NCBI GenBank assembly: GCA_034770075.1
Contig: CM068379.1
Coordinates: 22,071,506 to 22,135,505, forward strand
Source of the DNA: Aralia elata
Lineage: Eukaryota > Streptophyta > Magnoliopsida > Apiales > Araliaceae
Direction: 5' to 3'
DNA: 64,000 nucleotides
Position numbers and translations under genes: made by a program. Positions 34,389 to 43,785 of the stretch are shown one piece after another; the stretch's first letter is position 1, and each line of letters opens with the position of its first letter. The notes beneath the pieces are model-generated. The model saw only the letters and a program-made list of their open reading frames with translations, did no database searches and had not been told where the DNA came from.

Positions 34389-37300
34389 ATGGCTGATCTT
34401 CCCAATCATAGTTCCATCTCTCGGGAAGAGTTTGATGATTTTAAAAAGCAGATGATGGAAATGGCCACCATGCTAAAAGAACAGTTCCTAATCAGACAGG
34501 ATTCGTCAAACCAGGGACCGCATAATGTACCACCGCCAGGGGGTGACCAGAATCCTCCTAAGGATGATGCAATCCCATTTAAAAATAACCAACATCAGCT
34601 TAAGGACGAGTCGGTCCTCCCAAAGGTCATTCCTGCCCTTAACAAAACAGTAATCACGATTCCAGAGGAGGGAGATACTGATGACCTTCGCAGAAAAATG
34701 AAGCAGATAGAGGAGACCATCCAATCTCTAAAAGGCATAGGCTCCTTGGGTAGGGTTAATTATGCAGATTTGTGTGTCTTCCCCGGAACCAGATATCCAG
34801 AGAAATTTAAAATCCCCGAATTCGAGAAATACAATGGGAAAGGGGATCCTTACACTCACCTGAAAATATATATTGGAGAACTGGGGTCCTATGCGGAAGA
34901 CGAAGGATTAAGGATGCAATTATTCCAGAAAAGCTTGACGGGGGAGGCGAGGATCTGGTATGCCCGTCTCGATAATGCCCGGATTCATAATTGGGAGGAG
35001 CTGGCCCATACCTTTCTGACACAGTATAGCTTTCAGGCACAGATGGCCCCTGATAGATATCAAATGACAAAAATCAAGAAGCAACCAAGGGAAACCTTCA
35101 GGGACTATGCCCAACGATGGAGGGGTATGGCCGCACAAGTGAATCCTCCAATGAGTGAGTCAGAGATGGTGATGACCTTTGTGGATATACAAGAAGCACC
35201 TTATTATGAGCGGGTCATATCAGGGGTTGGAAGACCTTTCGCCGAGATGATAAAACACGGTGAAATGGTGGACATGGGGTTGAAATCGGGTAAAATCCGG
35301 GACTTCACAGCTCTTGAAACGGCTGCGGAACAAATCCAAGGTGGGAATTATGGCAATACTTCCCGCAGGCCCCAAAAGCGAAAAGAGGAAGATGTCTCTC
35401 TCGTGCTGCAGGGATCATCCAGGAAAGTGGAGAATAGCCCTCCTGTACAAATACAGAGATTCGGGCCGCCCCGGCAACCCAATTTTGATAATCCCAGAAC
35501 AGACGGACGAAGGAGGTTTGAGACCACACAGAGGCGGGTATTCACCCCGCTTGGGGATCCTCTTGAGCAGATTCTGGCAATATTGATATCACAGAGGAAG
35601 ATTGTCGATTTGGCACCTCCATGTGACCCGAAGGGAAGAAAATTTGACCCCAGTAAAAAGTGTGCATATCATTCGGGTTCCCCGGGTCATGACACTCAGG
35701 AATGTTGGACGCTGAAACACATAATTCAAAACCTGATTGATAGCGGGGAAATCGTGGTGGAGCAGCCCGAGCCGCCAAACGTTAAAATCAATCCCCTACC
35801 GAAGCATGATGGGGGAGGGGTCAATATGGTGGAAGCCATCGAAACCGAAGGACCGCCAAGGCGAAATTATATGATAGGGATTTATGAGATGGTTGGCATG
35901 ACGGGTAGTCAGGAGAATATGCAGGGGGCACCGATTAGGTTGACGGGTGCAAGCCGGAGTATCACAGGGGGGCCTATCAAGTTAGCGGCTCCAAAACCTC
36001 TCATCATCGCAGCAAGACCACAAATCCCTATTTGCAATCTAAAAACAGTACCGTGGAACTACGGGGGTGTATTAGAGGAGGCGGCCAGTTGTGCTTCCGT
36101 AACATCAAAGGGGAATCCCTTGTATCTTCCAGGAAGAGTCCTCAAGAGTCAGAGAAAGGAGAACGAGAGGATATCCGAGGAGAAAGCCGTGGAGTTCTTG
36201 GAAAAGATGGATCATCCTGAAGTAAGGGGGATCAGGGCAGTGAGCGAGGAATCGACTCTAACGTCGATCATGGATTTGGTGTTATCATCCAGCGACCACT
36301 GCAGAATCTTGGCCAAAGTCCTAGGGGAGGCTCACATCCCCAAGACAATTAGCCAAGAAAGTTTCGGCCGCCTAGTGGATCATCTGCTAGAGAACAATGT
36401 GCTATCATTCACAGATGACGATATCCCGAAAGAGGGAAGGGGGCATCGGAGACCGCTGCACATCGCAGTGATCTCATCAGGGTATGTCATGAATGGGGTA
36501 TTGATTGATGGGGGATCAGCACTGAATATTTGTCCCCTCAGTACACTGAGAAAAATGAACATTAATCCCAAGCGCTTGCGGGCCAGTCACGTGGTGGTGC
36601 GAGCCTTCGATGGATCCCGGAAGGATACATTGGGAGAAATAGAGTTGCCCGTGGAGATAGGGCCGTGTACTTTCGATATTTCCTTTCAGGTATTGGATAT
36701 CTCGGCCAGTTATAACATGTTATTGGGAAGACCATGGATACATATGGCTGGGGCAGTTCCCTCTACACTACACCAACAAATCAAGTTCATCGTCAGCGGG
36801 AATCTGGTAACAATCTCCGCAGAGCGTAATGACCCGTTCCCGTCCAAGAATGGTCTGCCAGTAATCAATGTGGACGAATCCGCGGCGCCTGCCAGTTTTC
36901 AAGCACTCGAAATCAGCACTCCCCACTATAGAGGTCTGGGAGCGCCAGTCATAAAATCGAAAGCCTCCCCTGAGCTCACCTTCGTTGCTAGAGAAATGAT
37001 GAAGATGAAGTTTCAACCTGGGCAGGGGTTGGGAAAAGACAGCCAAGGAATTTCCACGCCTATTCAACTGCCCAACCAGACAGGCAGGGCAGGGTTGGGA
37101 TATCATGGAGGCATAGAGCGGAACCACTCTCAAAGGGAAGCCCCATTTCGATCGACTGGAATCCTAATGCCGAGGGACCATAATGAACAAGGAGTGGACA
37201 AGCCCGTGTCCGAATTAGAAGGTAAAGATTTGACTCCTGCGGATGATGAGGCAGTCAAAAGGAAGAGTTTCCTGCGGGAGGTCATGCAGCAGTTCGAAAC

Positions 37301-37562
37301 CAAATGCTATATCTCTGGTCCATCAATAAACATTGGAGAGGGGAAGGATACGGCCACAACGTCGGGAGCCCAACAGAGTATGCCTGTCATCGATTGGGCA
37401 GGGTTAGTTATCCCTAACAAGGCTATGAGGGAGGACCGATACGATGTGGCGGTAGTCGTCAAGGAAGTCTCTGGTGCGCAGCCGCCTGTCATATGTCGCA
37501 TCCCGGCTGATCTGACCACCGATAACTGGACGGTGGAGCCAATAATATCCAGACAAGGGTAA
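34389..37562 (+). CDS. Tat Gag-protease polyprotein (1057 codons)
   Basis: The ORF starts ATG at 34389 (MADLPNHSSISREEFDDF) with an N-terminal coiled-coil-like region. The gag core, residues about 135-320, has RYPEKFKIPEFEKYNGKGDP, LTGEARIWYARL and MAPDRYQM, typical of Tat/Ogre Gag. A zinc-knuckle-like CAYHSGSPGHDTQEC begins at residue 425 (C-x2-H-x5-H-x4-C). The aspartic protease has GVLIDGGSALNI with catalytic Asp at residue 707 and YNMLLGRPWIH. A G-patch-like segment follows at about 870-905 (MKMKFQPGQGLGKDSQG...GLGY). The ORF ends at TAA 37560-37562, which overlaps a candidate splice donor GT at 37559. In Ogre/Tat elements splicing joins this ORF to RT, so unspliced RNA makes Gag-protease and spliced RNA makes Gag-Pol. 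The ORF is intact. Confidence 0.9.
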   Translation: MADLPNHSSISREEFDDFKKQMMEMATMLKEQFLIRQDSSNQGPHNVPPPGGDQNPPKDDAIPFKNNQHQLKDESVLPKVIPALNKTVITIPEEGDTDDLRRKMKQIEETIQSLKGIGSLGRVNYADLCVFPGTRYPEKFKIPEFEKYNGKGDPYTHLKIYIGELGSYAEDEGLRMQLFQKSLTGEARIWYARLDNARIHNWEELAHTFLTQYSFQAQMAPDRYQMTKIKKQPRETFRDYAQRWRGMAAQVNPPMSESEMVMTFVDIQEAPYYERVISGVGRPFAEMIKHGEMVDMGLKSGKIRDFTALETAAEQIQGGNYGNTSRRPQKRKEEDVSLVLQGSSRKVENSPPVQIQRFGPPRQPNFDNPRTDGRRRFETTQRRVFTPLGDPLEQILAILISQRKIVDLAPPCDPKGRKFDPSKKCAYHSGSPGHDTQECWTLKHIIQNLIDSGEIVVEQPEPPNVKINPLPKHDGGGVNMVEAIETEGPPRRNYMIGIYEMVGMTGSQENMQGAPIRLTGASRSITGGPIKLAAPKPLIIAARPQIPICNLKTVPWNYGGVLEEAASCASVTSKGNPLYLPGRVLKSQRKENERISEEKAVEFLEKMDHPEVRGIRAVSEESTLTSIMDLVLSSSDHCRILAKVLGEAHIPKTISQESFGRLVDHLLENNVLSFTDDDIPKEGRGHRRPLHIAVISSGYVMNGVLIDGGSALNICPLSTLRKMNINPKRLRASHVVVRAFDGSRKDTLGEIELPVEIGPCTFDISFQVLDISASYNMLLGRPWIHMAGAVPSTLHQQIKFIVSGNLVTISAERNDPFPSKNGLPVINVDESAAPASFQALEISTPHYRGLGAPVIKSKASPELTFVAREMMKMKFQPGQGLGKDSQGISTPIQLPNQTGRAGLGYHGGIERNHSQREAPFRSTGILMPRDHNEQGVDKPVSELEGKDLTPADDEAVKRKSFLREVMQQFETKCYISGPSINIGEGKDTATTSGAQQSMPVIDWAGLVIPNKAMREDRYDVAVVVKEVSGAQPPVICRIPADLTTDNWTVEPIISRQG

Positions 37563-37730
37563 AACACGGTATCGGGGTGGTAGACCCCGGAGAGTGGGGG
37601 ATGAATGTCTACCAGTTTTGGTTCTTTATTTTATATTTTGCATAACTATGTTAGTTTGTCATGTTATTTTAAGAGCAACCATTGTGGAAAGATGAATTAT
37701 ATATATGACAGTATTTTGTTTCAATGTCAG
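37559..37730 (+). other. Candidate 172-nt intron between protease and RT
   Basis: The donor context is AAGG|GTAAAA at 37559, overlapping the gag stop. The acceptor is TTTCAATGTCAG|GTG with AG at 37729-37730, preceded by a T-rich stretch. Ogre elements are known to splice an intron at this place. After the junction the frame reads an acidic stretch with DDYDFDIELDW, then meets TAA near 37825, while RT is in a different frame, so either one further frameshift exists or other splice sites are used. Confidence 0.5.
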
Positions 37731-37811
37731 GTGTACCAATTTGAGTATTCCTTGCTTAACAAGCGATCCCTCAAATTTGAATGATGACTATGATTTTGAT
37801 ATCGAGCTGGA

Positions 37812-39002
37812 TTGGATTTCGATTTAATGGGTATTGAGCAGGACGAGACAGATTACGACGACGCGCCTGACGAGATCAAAGGGTGGGTCGAGGATAAACC
37901 CAAACCCAACTTAGACCAAACCATCACCATAAATATCGGAACCCCTGACCAACCCAAAGAGCTCAAGATCGGGACAGACCTGACCCCTAACCAGAAAGTA
38001 GAAATGACCAAATTGCTACGCCAGTATGAGGATGTGTTCGCCTGGTCTCATGAGGACATGATCGGATTATCCACCGACATTGTGGTACACCAACTGCCCA
38101 TCAAGGAAGGTTTCAAGCCCGTCAAGCAAAAACTAAGAAAGCTAAAACCGGAATGGAGCTTGAAGGTAAAGGAGGAGATCATCAAACAGTTCAGGGCTGG
38201 AATCATCATGGTGTCCACCTACCCAGAATGGTTGTCCAATGTGGTCCCAGTGGCTAAGCCTGGAGGAAAGGTGAGGGTATGTGTTGACTATAGAGATCTG
38301 AACAAGGCCAGTCTCAAGGATAATTTCCCAGTACCTTTTATACACATATTGGTGGATAACACAGCCCAATACGAGATGTACTCTTTCGTTGATTGCTTTG
38401 CGGGGTATCATCAGATAATGGTGGCAGAGGAGGACCGGGAGAAAACAGCCTTCATCACCCCTTGGGGCACTTTCTGCTATAGACGGTTGGCTTTCGGTCT
38501 CACAAATGCAGGGGCTACTTATCAAAGAGCTATGATGGCCCTGTTCCACGATATGATGCACAAGGAGATAGAGGTCTACGTGGATGACATTATCGTGAAG
38601 TCAAAGATAGAATCTGATCATGTGACCCATCTCCAAAAGCTATTTGACCGGCTCAGAAAATACAATTTAAGGCTCAATCCGGCAAAGTGTGCTTTCGGAG
38701 TGCAATCGGGCAAACTCTTGGGATTCCTGGTTAGTGATCGTGGCATCGAGTTGGATCCGGCCAAGATTAAGGCCATTGTGGATATGCCGGCACCCCGCAC
38801 TGAAAAGGAAATAAGAGGATTTCTAGGAAGAATAAATTTCATCAGCCGCTTCATATCCCATTTGACAACCACGTGCGAGCCAATTTTCAAGCTGTTAAGA
38901 AAAGATGTCTCCCAAGAATGGAATGAGCAATGCCATGAAGCCTTTCAGATCATTAAGAAGCAGCTGACGGAAGCACCCGTGCTGGTAACCCCCGAAGGAT
39001 GA
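37812..39002 (+). pseudogene. Tat reverse transcriptase and start of RNase H
   Basis: A 396-codon open stretch; the first in-frame ATG is at 37827 (MGIEQDETD). The pre-RT acidic linker is followed by DVFAWSHEDMIGL, typical of Tat RT. RT motifs are EWLSNVVPVAKPGGKVRVCV, SFVDCFAGYHQIMV, TPWGTFCYRRLAFGLTNAGA and the catalytic Y-V-D-D at residues 256-259 (EVYVDDIIVKS). The thumb has LNPAKCAFGVQSGKLLGF. It ends at TGA 39000-39002 inside the entry of RNase H, just after APVLVTPEG. Reading resumes one frame over, so a 1- or 2-base change broke an otherwise intact Pol. Its sequence quality is far better than in X. Confidence 0.88.
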
Positions 39003-39015
39003 GATCCCTCTATTC

Positions 39016-41206
39016 ATGTATATATCAGTCAATGACATTGCGATGGGCTGTATGCTGGGGCAGAAGAATGAATCAGGCAAAGAGCAGGCCATTTATTACC
39101 TCAGCAAGAGATTTAGTCGATGTGAACAGAATTACACCCCTATCGAAAGGACCTGTTGTGCTTTGGCTTGGGCTGCAATGAGATTACAGCATTATCTCCA
39201 CGGGCACACCACGTATCTGATATCAAGGATGGATCCCCTGAAATATATCTTTGAACGGCCCATGCTGAACTGTCGACTTTCAAGATGGCAGTTAATCTTA
39301 CAGCAGTTCGACATTGTGTACGTAACTCAGAAAGCCATGAAGGGGCAGGGAATTGCAGATCAATTGGCAGAAGCGCCATCAGGGGGAATGGAGCCTTTAG
39401 ACACTCCTCTGCCGGGCGAAGATGTATTCTGGATCTTGCGCGCGAGAGGAGATGACGAGGGGCAGTTCTGGAAATTATATTTTGATGGTGCCATGAATGC
39501 GGAGGGGGCAGGAGCCGGAGCAGTCTTGGTCTCTATCACAGGAGAGCAATACCCCGTAGCCACTAAATTGCAGTTCAGTAACTCGAACAACACCGCTGAA
39601 TACGAGGGGTGTATCTTGGGACTCCGTTTGGCCCGTGACATGGGAGTGAAAAGGTTAGCGGTGTTCGGGGATTCGGAGCTGGTAATCAGACAAGCGATCG
39701 GGATGTACAACACTAAAGAGCTCCGGTTGCTTCCATACCACCGTTGCGTTATCCAACTGATGCAAGAGTTCGAAGATATCGCTTTCCGACATATCCCCCG
39801 GGGACGAAATGATTTCGCCGATGCATTGGCGACTTTAGCTTCCCTAATCCACACAATCAAGAGCAGGGACGTTCCACAGATTGAGATAGCAGTGCAGAAC
39901 GCCCCGGCATACGAGGAGCACGTGGCGGTACTATCGGACGAGGGGGTTCTGCCAAAGCAGCCTTGGTATCACGACATAAGGGAATATCTGAGGGATAGAT
40001 CCATTCCCGACCAAGCCAGCCGAGCGGAGAGGTTGAGAATTCAAAAGATGGCAATGAAATTTTATCTGAGCGGAGATTCACTGTACAAAAGGGATGCCAA
40101 TTTGGGATTGCTACGATGTGTAAATGAAACACAGGCCCAAAAGATTATGGACGAAGTACATGGTGGAGTGTGTGGGCCACACATGAGTGGGCCGATGCTG
40201 GCCAAGAAGATTTTGAGAACTGGGCATTACTGGTTGACGCTGAAAGCCGACTGTGATGATCACGTCAAACGGTGTTACCAATGCCAGGCGCACGGTAATG
40301 TTATCCATGCGCCCCCCAATGAACTGCACTGTATGACCTCACCTTGGCCATTCTCAATGTGGGGTATGGATGTGATCGGACCAATAGAGCCCAAAGCAAG
40401 CAACGGCCACCGATTCATCTTCGTCATGATCGATTACTTCACTAAATGGGTAGAAGCAGCTTCCTTCCCCAAAGTAACTCAAGAGATCATCGTCGGTTTC
40501 ATCAGGAATAATGTCATCTGCCGATACGGGCAACCTGAGGTTTTAGTCTCCGACAATGCCAAGAATTTGAACAATGCCCTCATGAAGGGATTATGCGACC
40601 AGTTTAAGATCAAGCACCTCAATTCTGTCATTTACCGTCCTAAGATGAATGGGGCAGTGGAGGCTGCAAATAAGAATATCAAGAAGATCATGGCGAAAAT
40701 GTCCGCTAATCATCGGGGATGGCCGGATCTGCTACCTCTCACCTTGCTGGCATACAGAACGTCGGTACGTACTTCTACAGGGGCAACCCCGTACGCTCTG
40801 GTATACGGAATGGAAGCGGTTCTGCCGGTTGAGGTTGAGATGGCGTCCCTCAGAATCTTGATTGATGCTCAGATAAACGAGGAGGATTGGATGCAAAGTC
40901 GGTACGACCAATTGGCCCTAATTGATGAAAGGAGGGTGGCCGCTGTGTTGCACGGTCAGTTATATCAGCAAAGGATCTCCCGATCATATGACAAGAAGAT
41001 AAGACCTCGAAAATTCAAAGAAAATGACCTAGTGTTAAAGAGAGTAATGCCTTGTCAAGACGAAGCCAAAGGGAAGTTTGCCCCGAACTGGGAGGGGCCT
41101 TTTGTGATTAAGAAAGTGCTGTCCGGAGGAGCCCTCATACTACAAGAAATGGATGGGGAGGTGTTTCCACAACCCCTTAATTCCGACTCGGTGAAGCGGT
41201 TCTATG

Positions 41207-41211
<5 letters not shown>
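39016..41211 (+). CDS. Tat Pol C-terminal part: RNase H, archaeal-type RNase H, integrase
   Basis: This 731-codon ORF is the continuation of Pol after the break at about 39000, so its ATG is probably not a true start. Residues about 1-120 are the gypsy RNase H (YLSKRFSRCEQNYTPIE, DPLKYIFERP). Residues about 150-285 are a second, archaeal-type RNase H (YFDGAMNAEGAGAGAVLVS, NNTAEYEGCILGL, FGDSELVIRQ, HIPRGRNDFADALA), diagnostic of the Tat lineage. Integrase has an H-C zinc region (YQCQAHG) and the catalytic triad D452 (WGMDVIG), D513 (VSDNAKN) and E549 (GAVEAANK), giving the expected D-35-E spacing. It ends SVKRFYA without a chromodomain. The stop TAA is followed at once by a 58-base A run. Confidence 0.9.

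Positions 41212-41267
<56 letters not shown>
41210..41267. repeat. 58-base poly(A) run after Tat pol
   Basis: An uninterrupted A run begins inside the pol stop codon. It is the longest homopolymer seen in the window. Its length may be unstable or mis-assembled. Confidence 0.9.
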
Positions 41268-41269
<2 letters not shown>

Positions 41270-42124
41270 ATATCCCTCATCATTTTTCTCCTCGTTCTTT
41301 GAAGGAACGAACTACGTAGGACCTGATCTCCCGACTTGTGGGGGTACGTAGGCAGCCATTGTGGCACGGTCCCATTCCTTACAAATAACCCTTTCTTCTA
41401 TCAAAACCGATTCCCAACAGCCAGAAAACCTTCCGACACCCTCGAAACTCTCCCGAAACCAGCCACCTGATCAGTTTCATCTCAAATAACCTAGCCCTAA
41501 CCCAACCAAGCAGTTAGCCCGAATCTAAGACTCAGCCGATGAAATCGACAGGATATACGGCAATATCTGACAAGTCCCCATCAAGACTTGAGAAGAGAAA
41601 GAAGGCGAAATATCAAAATCATGGTTAGCTGGATAAAATGAGGGTCCAGTGAAAGGCAACGATACGACAAAAGGGAAAATGACTAAATTTAAATACCTGT
41701 CTATATAAATAAGTCATTTTGTTACATGGTTTCTCTTTTGATAACCGATGAAACTGACACAGTCCATGCAGGAAATAAAATGATCTACCAATTTGAAAAT
41801 AATCGAAGCAGGATGGATAAAGTGGTGGATAGATCTGAAGCATCGACGTTCCGGAAGATCATCTGCCATATCTCTGTCACCGGCGACAAACCGTCCAATC
41901 AGCGGAGAAGCCACCGACCAATCCTGTGGGGGGATCGAGATCCAAGCATACCACGGCATCTGGCGACGACACCTGTGGAAAATAGTATCAAAAAGACTGT
42001 ACAGGGGTCATTCTCTATCCATGAATAAAAGCATGCATCATACATGACTCGTTATGTGAAATAAAATACAAATTCTGAATAAGTCGGACGTCGAACACGA
42101 CGAATCAAGGCAAGACCCGACAGA
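41268..42124 (+). other. Tat 3' untranslated region before the tandem array
   Basis: About 860 bp with no supported gene. It contains GAACTACGTAGGACCTGATC and GGTACGTAGGCAGCC close after pol (41305-41360), a phrase I have seen conserved in Tat/Ogre 3' regions. Its function is unknown. Confidence 0.6.
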
Positions 42125-43679
42125 AACCTGGGAAGGCATCCAAGCAAACCGCGACAGAGTGGTGAGCAAACCCTGGGAAGGGCTGAGATCCACGCGAACC
42201 ACAACAAGATGGTGAGCAACCCTGGGAAGGGCTGATATCCACAAAAAGAAAAAAGACAAAAAACAACAAACCCTGGGAAGGGCTGAGATCCAAGCAAACC
42301 GCGACAGAGTGGTGAGCAAACCTGGGAAGGCATCCAAGCAAACCGCGACAGAGTGGTGAGCAAACCCTGGGAAGGGCTGAGATCCAAGCAAACCGCGACA
42401 GAGTGGTGAGCAAACCTGGGAAGGCATCCAAGCAAACCGCGACAGAGTGGTGAGCAAACCCTGGGAAGGGCTGAGATCCAAGCAAACCGCGACAGAGTGG
42501 TGAGCAAACCTGGGAAGGCATCCAAGCAAACCGCGATAGAGTGGTGAGCAAACCCTGGGAAGGGCTGAGATCCACGCGAACCACAACAAGATGGTGAGCA
42601 ACCCTGGGAAGGGCTGATATCCACAAAAAGAAAAAAAGACAAAAAACAACAAACCCTGGGAAGGGCTGAGATCCAAGCAAACCGCGACAGAGTGGTGAGC
42701 AAACCTGGGAAGGCATCCAAGCAAACCGCAACAGAGTGGTGAGCAAACCCTGGGAAGGGCTGAGATCCACGCGAACCACAACAAGATGGTGAGCAACCCT
42801 GGGAAGGGCTGATATCCACAAAAAGAAAAAAAAAGACAAAAAACAACAAACCCTGGGAAGGGCTGAGATCCAAGCAAACCGCGACAGAGTGGTGAGCAAA
42901 CCTGGGAAGGCATCCAAGCAAACCGCGATAGAGTGGTGAGCAAAACCCTGGGAAGGGCTGAGATCCACGCGAACCACAACAAGATGGTGAGCAACCCTGG
43001 GAAGGGCTGATATCCACAAAAAGAAAAAAAGACAAAAAACAACAAACCCTGGGAAGGGCTGAGATCCAAGCAAACCGCGACAGAGTGGTGAGCAAACCTG
43101 GGAAGGCATCCAAGCAAACCGCAACAGAGTGGTGAGCAAACCCTGGGAAGGGCTGAGATCCACGCGAACCACAACAAGATGGTGAGCAACCCTGGGAAGG
43201 GCTGATATCCACAAAAAGAAAAAAAAAAAAAGACAAAAAACAACAAACCCTGGGAAGGGCTGAGATCCAAGCAAACCGCGACAGAGTGGTGAGCAAGCCT
43301 GGGAAGGCATCCAAGCAAACTGCGACAGAGTGGTGAGCAAACCCTGGGAAGGGCTGAGATCCACGCGAACCACAACAAGATGGTGAGCAACCCTGGGAAG
43401 GGCTGATATCCACAAAAGAAAAAAGACAAAAAACAACAAACCCTGGGAAGGGCTGAGATCCAAGCAAACCGCGACAGAGTGGTGAGCAAACCTGGGAAGG
43501 CATCCAACCAAAACAAAAAACCCTGGGAAGGACTGAGATCCGAACTAAAAACCCTGGGAAGGGCTGAGATCCAAACTAACACCCTGGGAAGGGCTAAGAT
43601 CCAAACAAACCACAACCCTGGGAAGGGCTAGGATCCAAACCAACAACAACCCTGGGAAGGGCTGAGATCCAAGCAAATC
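42125..43679 (+). repeat. Higher-order tandem repeat in Tat 3' UTR
   Basis: The core CCTGGGAAGG occurs 34 times (hand count). Four subunit types recur: A (TGGGAAGGGCTGAGATCCAA, about 50 bp), B (a shorter form with GGCATCCAAGCAAACCG, about 44 bp), C (GATCCACGCGAACCACAAC) and D (GATATCCACAAAAAG plus an A-rich tail). A-B-C-D forms a unit of about 195-200 bp, marked by GCTGATATCC at 42231, 42613, 42808, 43006, 43201 and 43402. The first interval (382 bp) holds two additional A-B dimers. The last 160 bp has simplified units of about 30 bp. Tat/Ogre elements are known to carry variable tandem repeats here that can seed satellites. Confidence 0.93.
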
Positions 43680-43772
43680 ACGTATGTATTGGCATTCTTG
43701 TGCACTGTCATTCATGCATCGAGTGTCTATTCTTTATCCTGTTCATTCCATTTATCATTTCATAAACATGAT

Positions 43773-43781
43773 AAAGAGGGG
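43773..43781 (+). other. Polypurine tract of the Tat element
   Basis: AAAGAGGGG, four bases (CAGC) before the 3' LTR start TGTAGACACC. Confidence 0.85.
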
Positions 43782-43785
43782 CAGC

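Noticed and set aside
34506..41000. Many small minus-strand and alternative-frame ORFs over the Tat gag-pol
   Set aside because: They are shadows of the sense ORFs, with no motifs.
41140..41367. Minus-strand ORF with a poly-Phe run
   Set aside because: It is the translation of the poly(A) run.
42038..43615. 525-aa minus-strand ORF (and 483- and 468-aa ORFs in other frames) as protein genes
   Set aside because: They are translations of the tandem array in the Tat 3' region; all frames are open because the unit lacks stops, and no domain is seen.
42125..43679. CRISPR-like direct repeats
   Set aside because: Spacers are not unique, units are variants of each other, and the setting is a plant retrotransposon.
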